Assembly (NCBI GenBank): GCA_907163345.1
Contig: CAJQUN010000039.1
Coordinates: forward strand, 3,728,361 to 3,792,360
Length of the DNA: 64,000 nucleotides
From: Haberlea rhodopensis
Taxonomy: Eukaryota > Streptophyta > Magnoliopsida > Lamiales > Gesneriaceae
Reading direction: 5' to 3'
Shown: positions 24,475 through 34,011 of the stretch, one piece after another
How positions within the stretch are numbered: the first letter of the stretch is position 1
Layout: each line of letters begins with the position of its first letter
Notes under the pieces: model-generated
What the model saw: the letters and a program-made list of their open reading frames with translations, nothing else
Databases searched by the model: none
Told to the model about the DNA's origin: nothing
Translations under genes and position numbers: made by a program

Positions 24475-25967
24475 TGTTGGGATATGCCCTAAGACAAGTC
24501 ATTAGATGATTGTTTAAGACATACAATGTTTATGGATTTATGAATGGCAATTCATTATTATATATTATTCTTTTAACTGTGCATTGTGAATTAATATATA
24601 TGTTAATGTCCTTAGAATAATATTGTATTATTCTTAAAGATGTTCCTAGTCAAGTATTATCATGAAAGGGATAATGATAATACGTAGAGACTAGTATATG
24701 TTGATCGATGAATTGTTCATTGATATGAGATATCAAATCAACATATGAGTACATGTTAGAGAACGATGTACTGAACAGACCCACCATGAGAATGCAACAT
24801 GGATAGTTATATGATCGTCATATGCAATTCTCATAGTGATAATAATGTATGTAATCCTTACGACTTGTGATCATCAGAGATCCCAACATAAGGAGTTATG
24901 TATCTTGATATCGTCAAACGTTACCCGTAACAGGGTATACTATAAAGGCGACTATTGGATACACTACGAATTATGTAGAGGGATGTTGACTGATCGAGAT
25001 AGGATTTGTCCCTCCTATATAACAGGAGATGTGTTTGGCCCTTGATCAAGTGAGAACTAAAATGCATGGCCATGCTCGAATGAGTCGATATGAGATATCG
25101 AGCTTATTCGTTTATTCTAGTTCTACTTGGGGATCAAGAAATAAAGATTGGATATACGAGTATGACTATTCCATGACTCGTGTTCAATCTAAACACAAAG
25201 GACAAAGGGATTAAGTTACATGATTAATATTATCACAAGTTCTAAAGGTTATGTCGAGTCATTGACATTCTCGTAATTTGGGTAGCATCGATGTGTTGCT
25301 AGATACCGCTCAATGCTTGCGACATAAAATGAGATTTTATGTCACTGCCAACATTACGAGATCCTATCGGGTCGCACAAAAGATTAAATCGAGAAGGGAA
25401 ATTAATTCATGGGATGAATTAAATAATTAAGAGGAATCTTAATTAATAATCATAAGGATTAATTAAATCATGGGCTTAAGCCCATGAAGCTTTGAGAAAG
25501 CCTTTAATTAATTATATAAAAGTGATTACAAGGTGTTTAATTGTAGGACACAATTCATAACATAAAAACCTAACACAAAAGAATCACTCTCGGCCGCTAC
25601 CATCATCTTGAACTTTCGGCCACTTCATAGCCGAGTAGTTCTTGGCGATTTTGTGCCAATTTGATTGTGAATCAAAGTGTGGTTTTTGGTTCCGGTTTAA
25701 TATCTTGTCTAGCAACTTGATATTAAACTATCCCTTCACTCGATTTGATCGTGTGGATACCGTTGAGGCAAAACCAATCGAGTTTTGCTTAGTGACTCGG
25801 AGAAGGCGTAGGACGTGGTGCAGCTCCGTGGATTCGGCCTCAAACACGCTACAAGGGTAAGACTCTTATGTAATTCTCTAATCCGATATGATTCCCTATG
25901 TATAGATCGCTGGTTTGTAATCCCATATTTTATTCCGCTGCGTTGTATGCTCATGGGGTTACTTACA
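24475..25967 (+). repeat. Copia-1 5' LTR
   Basis: Starts TGTTGGGATATGCC, ends GGTTACTTACA. TATATAAA at 25513-25520 is the best TATA box. Upstream are two strong inverted repeats: a 10-bp-arm hairpin gacataaaat-gag-attttatgtc (25321-25343) and an 18-bp palindrome CATGGGCTTAAGCCCATG (25469-25486). Confidence 0.95.
25513..25520 (+). promoter_or_regulatory. TATA box of Copia-1 LTR
   Basis: TATATAAA, repeated at the same offset in the 3' LTR (32705-32712). It is the most canonical TATA in the LTR, and the sequence after it looks like a leader. A second, weaker candidate (CTATATAAC) lies near 25016. Confidence 0.5.
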
Positions 25968-27687
25968 GTGGTATCAGAGCCATGTACAAGGCTCATATCG
26001 GATTTTATGTGGTTAAATAGTTTAATCATGTTAGAATTTATATTGCATGCTATTTAAAACTGTATTTTCATATATGATATGGAAAATCGATTTTGTGAAA
26101 ATCATCGTATGATAATATATATGATATAATTGACGGATCGAAATATATGATAATTCGTGATAAAAAACCGGAACATTGGCTCGTTAGGCTCACGGCCGAC
26201 GCCACCTAGGTGCTAGGGTTTCGAACCCTAGTCACCATGGCTCGGCCGCCGCATCAAAGAGGCTAGGGTTTTTGAACCCTAGTCAAATAAGCCTCTCGGC
26301 CGCCGCTTAAGGGCTAGGGTTCGGACCCTGGCTCGAGCATGGGTCAAGCCGTCGCACTATCTAGGGTTTTGAACTCTATTGGCTCGATAAAGTATTGAGA
26401 AGGTGCAAGATGGCTCGATAGAATCGACATGGTGCAAGGCGGCTAGGGTTTGGAACCCTAACAGCGCCGCACCCAAGCCGCCGCATGGACCATGGCTCGG
26501 CCATGGGCTAGGGTTTCGAACCCTAGGCCCACTATTGGTCCAGCCGTGGGTTTTGGTTCGAACCATGGTGGTTCGTGTTTTAGTCGCTTTAGTTCGTGGC
26601 ATGTGATGTCCCGAGCGTACGATAATTTTTCAAAAATTATATTACAGTTTTAATTAGAATTAAATTTAAAATGTTTAGAATTTAATTAATTAAATGTTAA
26701 TGCATGCTTTATGTGTTGTTTGAGCATGGTGCGTGGTTATAGCCCTTTGACCTATTAGATAGGATTTGTGAATGATTGTAATTTATAATACGACCTGCGA
26801 GTCGTGCCTTTCTCTATTTTATTCTAAATGTAATCCCTCCCCTATGTTCCCCTCGAATGTGAATCGAGGAATTCTATATCTTGTAAAATAGTGTAGTTTA
26901 TTTTATTGATGGTGATCAATGAAGATGGAGCATCGTGCCGGGATGAGGAGGCCATTCACAAATTGGAGCCAAAGGAAGGTGCTTATGAAGTTACCTTAGG
27001 TTGACTCATAGGAGTTTCTCATTGGCTTGAGAAACTCATTAGTAGGGGCTATAACCATGTCACGTTTTAATTATGTATGTTGATGCATGATTTATCTTAT
27101 GTTTTAGTTTGATAATAGTATTACACATATATGTAGATATGTATACAACTATATGTAGTGGACATATTTTAAATTATCAAATTAATCATGAGATCAATAA
27201 ATCCCTCTAAAATATTAAGTTTTAGATGCCTTCCAAATAAAAGTACTCGTCAATAACTTCGATTGTACATGTGTGGGTTTGCCAAAGCAAAGCACCGTGG
27301 CAATCTTAGTAAGGCGCGAAAGGATAAAAGTGATATCCGTTATACTTTAATTGGGTACGACTTAACTAGGTTATCTCAATAGGATTGGGAACCTAGAGGC
27401 ATGGGTTGGATCATAATTCATTTGATGAATTGAACAAAGTGTTGTTCGTCCAACTATCCAAGAATTATATGTGATGTAATTGACAAAGTGTTGTCTACCT
27501 AAATAACCGAGTCTTGGGCGATTAGCCAAAGCTAACTCAAGATTAGGCGAAATATGGATCTTGGCCCACTATAAGTTTCGAGGGTTGATATTTTTCAAAT
27601 AAAATAGTGGGAGTATCATTTAATATAAGACCATGTTAAATGATTTAAATCATAAACTTATTTTGCATATTTATATTGTAGATATCC
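25968..27687 (+). other. Copia-1 untranslated leader with hairpin-motif array
   Basis: A 1.7 kb leader between the LTR and gag with no sustained ORF. At 26213-26530 it has six self-complementary motifs of the form CTAGGGTT-NN-AACCCTAG: 26213-26231, 26263-26282, 26314-26330, 26361-26378, 26443-26461 and 26505-26530. Each would fold as an 8-11 bp stem or pair with any other copy. GGCTCG and GGCCGCCGC motifs recur between them. Copia-2 has the same arrangement with diverged spacers. Confidence 0.85.
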
Positions 27688-28971
27688 ATGGCAACTAACA
27701 ACGTTACTAGCACTTTATCACTGCGATCGGTCCTTGAGAAGGACAAATTAAATGGGACAAATTTCCTAGACTGGCATAGGAACTTGAGGATAGTCCTCAA
27801 ACAAGAAAAGAAACAATATGTTCTAGAGGAACCCTTGCTCGCTGAGGAACCTCCCCTAACAGCTACAAGAGCTGAAAAAGATGCTTACAAGAAGCATCAG
27901 AGTGACGCACTTGATGTTGGGTGCCTCATGCTTGCCACTATGAACTCTGAGCTTCAGAAGCAACATGAGGAAATGGAGGCGTTCGATATGATCGAACACT
28001 TAAAGCAGTTGTACCAACAGCAAGCTAGACAAGAGAGGTATGACGTCTCTAAAGCGTTATTCCAGTGTAGGATGGTAGAGGGAAGCTTAGTTGGAACTCA
28101 TGTGCTCAAGATGATTGGGTACATTGAGAATCTGGACAAGCTAGGTTTTCCATTGGACCAAGAGTTGGCCACCGATGTAATCTTGCAATCGTTGCCGGAG
28201 AGCTTCAGTCAATTTGTAGTAAATTACAATATGACTGATATGGAAAAGACTCTACCCCAGTTGCTTGGTATGTTGAGAACATATGAAGCAAACACTAAGA
28301 AGACTAAGGCCACAAATGTCCTTATTGTGAATAAAGGCAAAGGAAGGGCCAAAGCTAAAGGCAACAAGAAAGCAAAGAAGGTCTTTGCTAAATCTAAGCC
28401 AAAGTCTTCTGCACTGAAGCCAAAGGGAGGGATAGCAAAAGAAGGGAACTGTTTCCATTGCGGTGAGACCGGTCATTGGAAAAGAAACTGCAAAGTACAT
28501 CTGGAGGATCTAAAGAAAGGAAGTGTGACTTCAGCTTCAGGTATTTTTGTTATAGAAGTCAATTTATCTACTTCTTCATCATGGGTATTAGATACTGGAT
28601 GTGGATCTCACATTTGTGTAAATGTGCAGGATCTCAAAAGGAGTAGGACATTGGCAAAAGGTGAAGTTGATCTCCGAGTTGGAAATGGAGCAAGAGTTGC
28701 TGCATTAGCTATAGGAGATTATCATTTAGCTTTACCTTCTGGTTTATCGTTGATTTTAAAAGACTGTTATTTTGTGCCTTCAATTACTAAAAACATTATT
28801 TCTATTTCTTGTTTAGACAAGTATGGTTTTTCATTTATAATAAAGGACAATTGTTGTTCTATTTATTTAAATGATATGGTTTATGCTAGTGCACAAATGG
28901 TGAATGGTCTTTATGTATTAAATCTTGATATGCCTATCTATAACATAAATACTAAAAGGATTAAAAAATAA
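27688..28971 (+). CDS. Copia-1 gag-protease ORF
   Basis: 427 codons from ATG at 27688 (MATNNVTSTLSLRS). The first 220 residues are a copia-type gag (UBN2-like) with LNGTNFLDWHRNLRIVLKQE. A lysine-rich linker follows, then a CCHC knuckle CFHCGETGHWKRNC near residue 255 and the aspartic-protease motif WVLDTGCGSHICVN near residue 300. The stop TAA (28969-28971) follows a run of six A (28963-28968). Copia-2 has AAGAA here and stays open, so this copy gained one A. The reading is a frameshift mutation or a homopolymer base-calling error. Gag packages the element RNA and the protease would mature the polyprotein. Confidence 0.93.
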   Translation: MATNNVTSTLSLRSVLEKDKLNGTNFLDWHRNLRIVLKQEKKQYVLEEPLLAEEPPLTATRAEKDAYKKHQSDALDVGCLMLATMNSELQKQHEEMEAFDMIEHLKQLYQQQARQERYDVSKALFQCRMVEGSLVGTHVLKMIGYIENLDKLGFPLDQELATDVILQSLPESFSQFVVNYNMTDMEKTLPQLLGMLRTYEANTKKTKATNVLIVNKGKGRAKAKGNKKAKKVFAKSKPKSSALKPKGGIAKEGNCFHCGETGHWKRNCKVHLEDLKKGSVTSASGIFVIEVNLSTSSSWVLDTGCGSHICVNVQDLKRSRTLAKGEVDLRVGNGARVAALAIGDYHLALPSGLSLILKDCYFVPSITKNIISISCLDKYGFSFIIKDNCCSIYLNDMVYASAQMVNGLYVLNLDMPIYNINTKRIKK

Positions 28972-31651
28972 TGATTGTAATCCGACTTATCTCTGGCACT
29001 GTCGCTTGGGCCACATAAACGAGAACCGCATATCTAAACTTCATAAGGATGGAGTATTAGATTCATTTGATTTTGAATCATATGAAACATGCGAATCTTG
29101 TTTAATGGGCAAGATGACTAAAGCCCCTTTCAAGGGACATGTTGAAAGGGCAAATGTTTTATTGGGACTAATACATAGTGATGTATGTGGACCAATAAGT
29201 ACACAAGCTAGAGGTGGTTTTCAATACTTCGTTACATTTACTGATGACCTCAGTAGATATGGGTATGTGTACCTAATGAAACATAAGCATGAAACCTTTG
29301 AAAAGTTCAAAGATTTCAAGAATGAAGTACAAAACCAACTTGGCAAAAGTATCAAAATCCTTCGATCAGATCGAGGAGGAGAATACTTAAGCCAAGAGTT
29401 TCATGACTATCTAAAGGAGTGTGGGATAGTCCCACAACTCACTCCTCCGTATACTCCACAATGGAATGGTGTATCCGAGAGGAGAAATCGAACCTTGTTA
29501 GACATGGTTATATCAATGATGAGTCATGCAGATCTTCCGATATCATTTTGGGGACACGCTCTAGAAACAGCAATTTTCTTACTGAACCGTGTTCCATCTA
29601 AATCAGTGGAAAAGACACCATATGAGATATGGACTGGGAAGCGTCCTAGTATGTCTTTTATGAAGATTTGGGGTTGTGAGGCTTTCGTTAGACGTCACGC
29701 CACTAACAAACTTGGACCCAAATCTGATAAGTGTTTATTTGTGGGGTATCCTAAGGAAACGAAAGGGTACTATTTCTATTATCCCACCGAGAACAAAGTA
29801 GTTGTTGCTCGGACTGGTATATTTCTTGAAAGAGAATTTATTTCTAGAAAAACCAGTGGGAGAAAAATAGAACTTAGTGAAGTTCAACCACAAGAAAACA
29901 CTGAACCTGAAATTGAGATGGAAACAGAGCAGGCACCACAAGCTGTTGTGGAAGAAGCACCTGCTCAAGAGACACAAGCCCAGCGTAGGTCTGTAAGAGA
30001 ACACCGGGAGCCACAGAGATATGGATTTCTTGTGACTCAACAAGGTGACTTACTACTTATTGATGAGGATGAGCCGTCATCTTATCAACAAGCTATTATG
30101 GGCAATGATTCTGAGAAATGGCAAGAGGCCATGAAATCTGAGATGGAATCCATGTATGCAAACCAAGTATGGACTTTGGTTGATCCACCTGAAGGGGTAC
30201 GACCCATAGGGTGCAAATGGATTTTCAAGAAAAAGACCGATATGGATGGTAACGTACAAACCTATAAAGGTCGGCTGGTTGCAAAAGGATTCAAACAAAT
30301 TCATGGTATTGACTATGATGAAACCTTTTCACCAGTGGCCATGGTTAAATCCATAAGGATCTTACTTGCAATAGCTGCATTTCATGATTATGAAATCTGG
30401 CAGATGGATGTCAAAACAGCTTTCCTTAATGGAAATCTGCTCGAGGATGTGTACATGACACAGCCCGAGGGTTTTGTCGATCCAAAGGATGCTGGAAAGA
30501 TATGCAAGCTACAACGATCCATTTATGGATTGAAGCAAGCTTCTCGGAGTTGGAATTTTCGTTTTGATGATGCAATCAAAGAGTTTGGTTTTATCAAAAA
30601 TGAAGATGAACCTTGTGTCTACAAGAAGGTCAGTGGGAGCGTAATCATTTTCCTAGTGTTGTATGTAGATGACATACTTCTTATTGGAAATGATATCCCT
30701 GCCTTGCAATCTGTAAAGATTTGGCTAGGGAATTGCTTTTCGATGAAAGACTTAGGAGAAGCCACCTATGTGTTAGGAATCAAGATCTATAGAGATAGAT
30801 CGAGAAGGCTTCTTGGTCTAAGTCAAAGTACATACATAGAAAAGGTGCTTAAAAGGTTTAGCATGCAAGAATCCAAGAAAGGATTCGTGCCTATGACACA
30901 TGGTATTTATCTCTCGAAGGAACAGTGTCCTTCAACACCAGATGAGAGACAACGCATGAGTAAGATTCCATACGCATCAGCTATTGGATCTATCATGTAT
31001 GCCATGATATGTACTCGTCCCGATGTATCGTATGCTTTGAGCATGACGAGCAGATATCAAGTTGATCCAGGTGAAGGTCACTGGATTGCTGTCAAGAATA
31101 TCCTAAAGTACTTGAGAAGGACTAAGGATACATTCTTGATTTATGGAGGTGAGGAAGAGCTCAATGTAATGGGTTACACTGATGCAAGCTTCCAAACCGA
31201 CAAAGATGATTTTCGATCGCAATCTGGATATGTGTATTGCCTGAATGGAGGTGCTGTGAGCTGGAAGAGTTCAAAGCAAGAAACAGTAGCCGATTCTACA
31301 ACGGAAGCTGAGTCTATTGCTGCCTCGGATGCAGCAAAGGAAGCTGTTTGGATGAGGAAGTTCATTTCTGAACTTGGAGTGGTGCCTAGCATTAAAGATC
31401 CGATAGAACTCTATTGTGACAACAATGGAGCGATCGTATTGGCTAAGGAACCAAGATCTCACCAAAGATCCAAGCACATACTTAGGCGTTTCCATTTCAT
31501 TCGAGAAATCGTTGAAAGGGGAGATGTTAAAATATGCAAAGTACCAGCAGATGATAATGTATCTGACCCATTGACGAAGCCACTGTCACAGCAGAAGCAT
31601 GATCGTCATACTAGATCTCTAGGCATTAGGTATATGTCTGAGTGGTCTTAG
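28967..31651 (+). CDS. Copia-1 pol: integrase, reverse transcriptase, RNase H
   Basis: Open from 28967 (frame shifted by one from gag) to TAG at 31649-31651, nearly 900 codons. There is no natural start codon, because it is the continuation of gag-protease. Domains in order: GAG-pre-integrase with the His/Cys zinc site (LWHCRLGHINENR, CESCLMGK); integrase core with HSDVCG, RSDRGGEY and SERRNRT supplying D, D and E; a proline/glutamine-rich linker; reverse transcriptase with LYVDDILLIGND; RNase H with GYTDASFQTD, STTEAES and YCDNNGAIVLA. All catalytic residues are present. In RNase H the usual TEAEY is TEAES. Together with gag it could support transposition if the single frameshift were absent. 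Confidence 0.94.
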   Translation, partial: NNDCNPTYLWHCRLGHINENRISKLHKDGVLDSFDFESYETCESCLMGKMTKAPFKGHVERANVLLGLIHSDVCGPISTQARGGFQYFVTFTDDLSRYGYVYLMKHKHETFEKFKDFKNEVQNQLGKSIKILRSDRGGEYLSQEFHDYLKECGIVPQLTPPYTPQWNGVSERRNRTLLDMVISMMSHADLPISFWGHALETAIFLLNRVPSKSVEKTPYEIWTGKRPSMSFMKIWGCEAFVRRHATNKLGPKSDKCLFVGYPKETKGYYFYYPTENKVVVARTGIFLEREFISRKTSGRKIELSEVQPQENTEPEIEMETEQAPQAVVEEAPAQETQAQRRSVREHREPQRYGFLVTQQGDLLLIDEDEPSSYQQAIMGNDSEKWQEAMKSEMESMYANQVWTLVDPPEGVRPIGCKWIFKKKTDMDGNVQTYKGRLVAKGFKQIHGIDYDETFSPVAMVKSIRILLAIAAFHDYEIWQMDVKTAFLNGNLLEDVYMTQPEGFVDPKDAGKICKLQRSIYGLKQASRSWNFRFDDAIKEFGFIKNEDEPCVYKKVSGSVIIFLVLYVDDILLIGNDIPALQSVKIWLGNCFSMKDLGEATYVLGIKIYRDRSRRLLGLSQSTYIEKVLKRFSMQESKKGFVPMTHGIYLSKEQCPSTPDERQRMSKIPYASAIGSIMYAMICTRPDVSYALSMTSRYQVDPGEGHWIAVKNILKYLRRTKDTFLIYGGEEELNVMGYTDASFQTDKDDFRSQSGYVYCLNGGAVSWKSSKQETVADSTTEAESIAASDAAKEAVWMRKFISELGVVPSIKDPIELYCDNNGAIVLAKEPRSHQRSKHILRRFHFIREIVERGDVKICKVPADDNVSDPLTKPLSQQKHDRHTRSLGIRYMSEWS

Positions 31652-31666
31652 TGCAAGTGGGAGATT

Positions 31667-33159
31667 TGTTGGGATATGCCCTAAGACAAGTCATTAGATG
31701 ATTGTTTAAGACATACAATGTTTATGGATTTATGAATGGCAATTCATTATTATATATTATTCTTTTAACTGTGCATTGTGAATTAATATATATGTTAATG
31801 TCCTTAGAATAATATTGTATTATTCTTAAAGATGTTCCTAGTCAAGTATTATCATGAAAGGGATAATGATAATACGTAGAGACTAGTATATGTTGATCAA
31901 TGAATTGTTCATTGATATGAGATATCAAATCAACATATGGGTACATGTTAGAGAACGATGTACTGAACAGACCCACCATGAGAATGCAACATGGATAGTT
32001 ATATGATCGTCATATGCAATTCTCATAGTGATAATAATGTATGTAATCCTTACGACTTGTGATCATCAGAGATCCCAACATAAGGAGTTATGTATCTTGA
32101 TATCGTCAAACGTTACCCGTAACAGGGTATACTATAAAGGCGACTATTGGATACACTACGAATTATGTAGAGGGATGTTGACTGATCGAGATAGGATTTG
32201 TCCCTCCTATATAACAGGAGATGTGTTTGGCCCTTGATCAAGTGAGAACTAAAATGCATGGCCATGCTCGAATGAGTCGATATGAGATATCGAGCTTATT
32301 CGTTTATTCTAGTTCTACTTGGGGATCAAGAAATAAAGATTGGATATACGAGTATGACTATTCCATGACTCGTGTTCAATCTAAACACAAAGGACAAAGG
32401 GATTAAGTTACATGATTAATATTATCACAAGTTCTAAAGGTTATGTCGAGTCATTGACATTCTCGTAATTTGGGTAGCATCGATGTGTTGCTAGATACCG
32501 CTCAATGCTTGCGACATAAAATGAGATTTTATGTCACTGCCAACATTACGAGATCCTATCGGGTCGCACAAAAGATTAAATCGAGAAGGGAAATTAATTC
32601 ATGGGATGAATTAAATAATTAAGAGGAGTCTTAATTAATAATCATAAGGATTAATTAAATCATGGGCTTAAGCCCATGAAGCTTTGAGAAAGCCTTTAAT
32701 TAATTATATAAAAGTGATTACAAGGTGTTTAATTGTAGGACACAATTCATAACATAAAAACCTAACACAAAAGAATCACTCTCGGCCGCTACCATCATCT
32801 TGAACTTTCGGCCACTTCATAGCCGAGTAGTTCTTGGCGATTTTGTGCCAATTTGATTGTGAATCAAAGTGTGGTTTTTGGTTCCGGTTTAATATCTTGT
32901 CTAGCAACTTGATATTAAACTATCCCTTCACTCGATTTGATCGTGTGGATACCGTTGAGGCAAAACCAATCGAGTTTTGCTTAGTGACTCGGAGAAGGCG
33001 TAGGACATGGTGCAGCTCCGTGGATTCGGCCTCAAACACGCTACAAGGGTAAGACTCTTATGTAATTCTCTAATCCGATATGATTCCCTATGTATAGATC
33101 GCTGGTTTGTAATCCCATATTTTATTCCGCTGCGTTGTATGCTCATGGGGTTACTTACA
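31667..33159 (+). repeat. Copia-1 3' LTR
   Basis: Same length as the 5' LTR and nearly identical. Differences seen include GATCGATG/GATCAATG, CATATGAG/CATATGGG, GGAATC/GGAGTC and GGACGTGG/GGACATGG, all transitions. Confidence 0.95.
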
Positions 33160-33164
33160 GACAC

Positions 33165-34011
33165 AATAGACACTTCAATCCCGTGCAGTCTCACTATATC
33201 CCGGACATACAACTGAGCCATCCTCAAGTATGTGTATGTCATACTATAGGGAATGAAGTGAGCTACCTTCGCCAGCCTATCAACGACCACCCAAATGGCA
33301 TCACAACCAGAAGTAGTCCTCGACAAGTGGGTCACAAAGTCCATGGATATGTGTTCCCACTTCCATTCTGGTATCTCCAAGCTCCTAAGCTCGCCACCAT
33401 GCCTCTGCCTCTCTGCCTTCACCTGCTGGCAGATCAAGCACCTCTTAACGAAAGCGATCACTTCACTCTTCATCCGTTCCACGAAAATTGATCACAAAGA
33501 TCCTTATACATTTTTCTCCCTCCTGGGTGGATACTAAATCGACTGCTGTGAGCTCGCTGCAAGATCCCTCTACGCAACTCCGGCGTACTCGGGACTACCC
33601 AACGGTTACCGAGCCTCAAAGAACCATCTCCAGCCACTCTGAATTTTGATGGCTGTCCTTGAAGTACCAATGATGACCATCTCTGAATCTCATCATCTGT
33701 CTTCTGGGCTCTCCTGATATTCTCATAAATGTCCGGCTCTGCCAATAAGGTCGATACCCATACCAGTGATGTATCCACATCAAAATCATAGCCTAGATAA
33801 CAGTAAGAAGTCATCATAGCCGATAAATACATGGCGTCCTCAACAGTACTCTTCACCTTCCGATCAAGGCGTCTGCCGTCAAGTTAGCTTTTCTAGGATG
33901 GTACTCTATTTCACAATCATAATCCTTGAGTAAATCCATCCATATCCTTTGTCTCATATGTAGCTCCGCCTGAGTAAACAAAAACTTCAGGCTCTCGTGA
34001 TCCGTATAAAT
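33165..34011 (-). pseudogene. Gypsy-1 RNase H tail and integrase N-terminal half
   Basis: Minus-strand piece between the hAT and Copia-1 insertions. From 34011 it reads the end of RNase H (DHESLKFLFTQ, MRQRIWMDLLKDYDCEIEYH, KANLTADALIGR, where DALS is usual). A linker and the integrase zinc-binding region follow (HSSRFSIHPGGRKMY and CLICQQVKAERQ), then the first catalytic Asp in WEHISMDFV. A frameshift lies near 33480, between SWNG and MERMKSEV. Copia-1 cuts it after HGIEVSIV. Confidence 0.87.

Larger units (their letters stand above)
24475..33159 (+). mobile_element. Copia-1: young, nearly intact Ty1/copia element
   Basis: 8685 bp, flanked by a perfect 5-bp duplication GACAC (24470-24474 and 33160-33164). 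Both LTRs are 1493 bp and I noticed only about four differences between them by eye, so insertion was recent compared with the rest of the nest. The primer-binding site is TGGTATCAGAGCCA from 25969, and a purine tract (caagtgggaga) precedes the right LTR. It lies between the first and second catalytic aspartates of the Gypsy-1 integrase, opposite in strand. It has one frameshift between gag-protease and integrase; all other domains are open. Confidence 0.96.

Noticed and set aside
24836..25214. Identical small ORFs at 24836-25214 and 32028-32406 taken as a duplicated gene
   Set aside because: They lie in the two LTRs of Copia-1 and repeat because the LTRs are identical; no domain or conservation supports coding.
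26170..26600. CTAGGGTTT and AACCCTAG words considered as interstitial telomere repeats
   Set aside because: Plant telomeres are tandem TTTAGGG; here single words face each other as inverted pairs with long spacers, and no tandem run exists.
30077..30304. Minus-strand ORFs opposite the Copia pol regions (29735-30304, 31174-31495, 43018-43286, 45615-46184)
   Set aside because: Antisense shadows of a long, motif-bearing pol frame.
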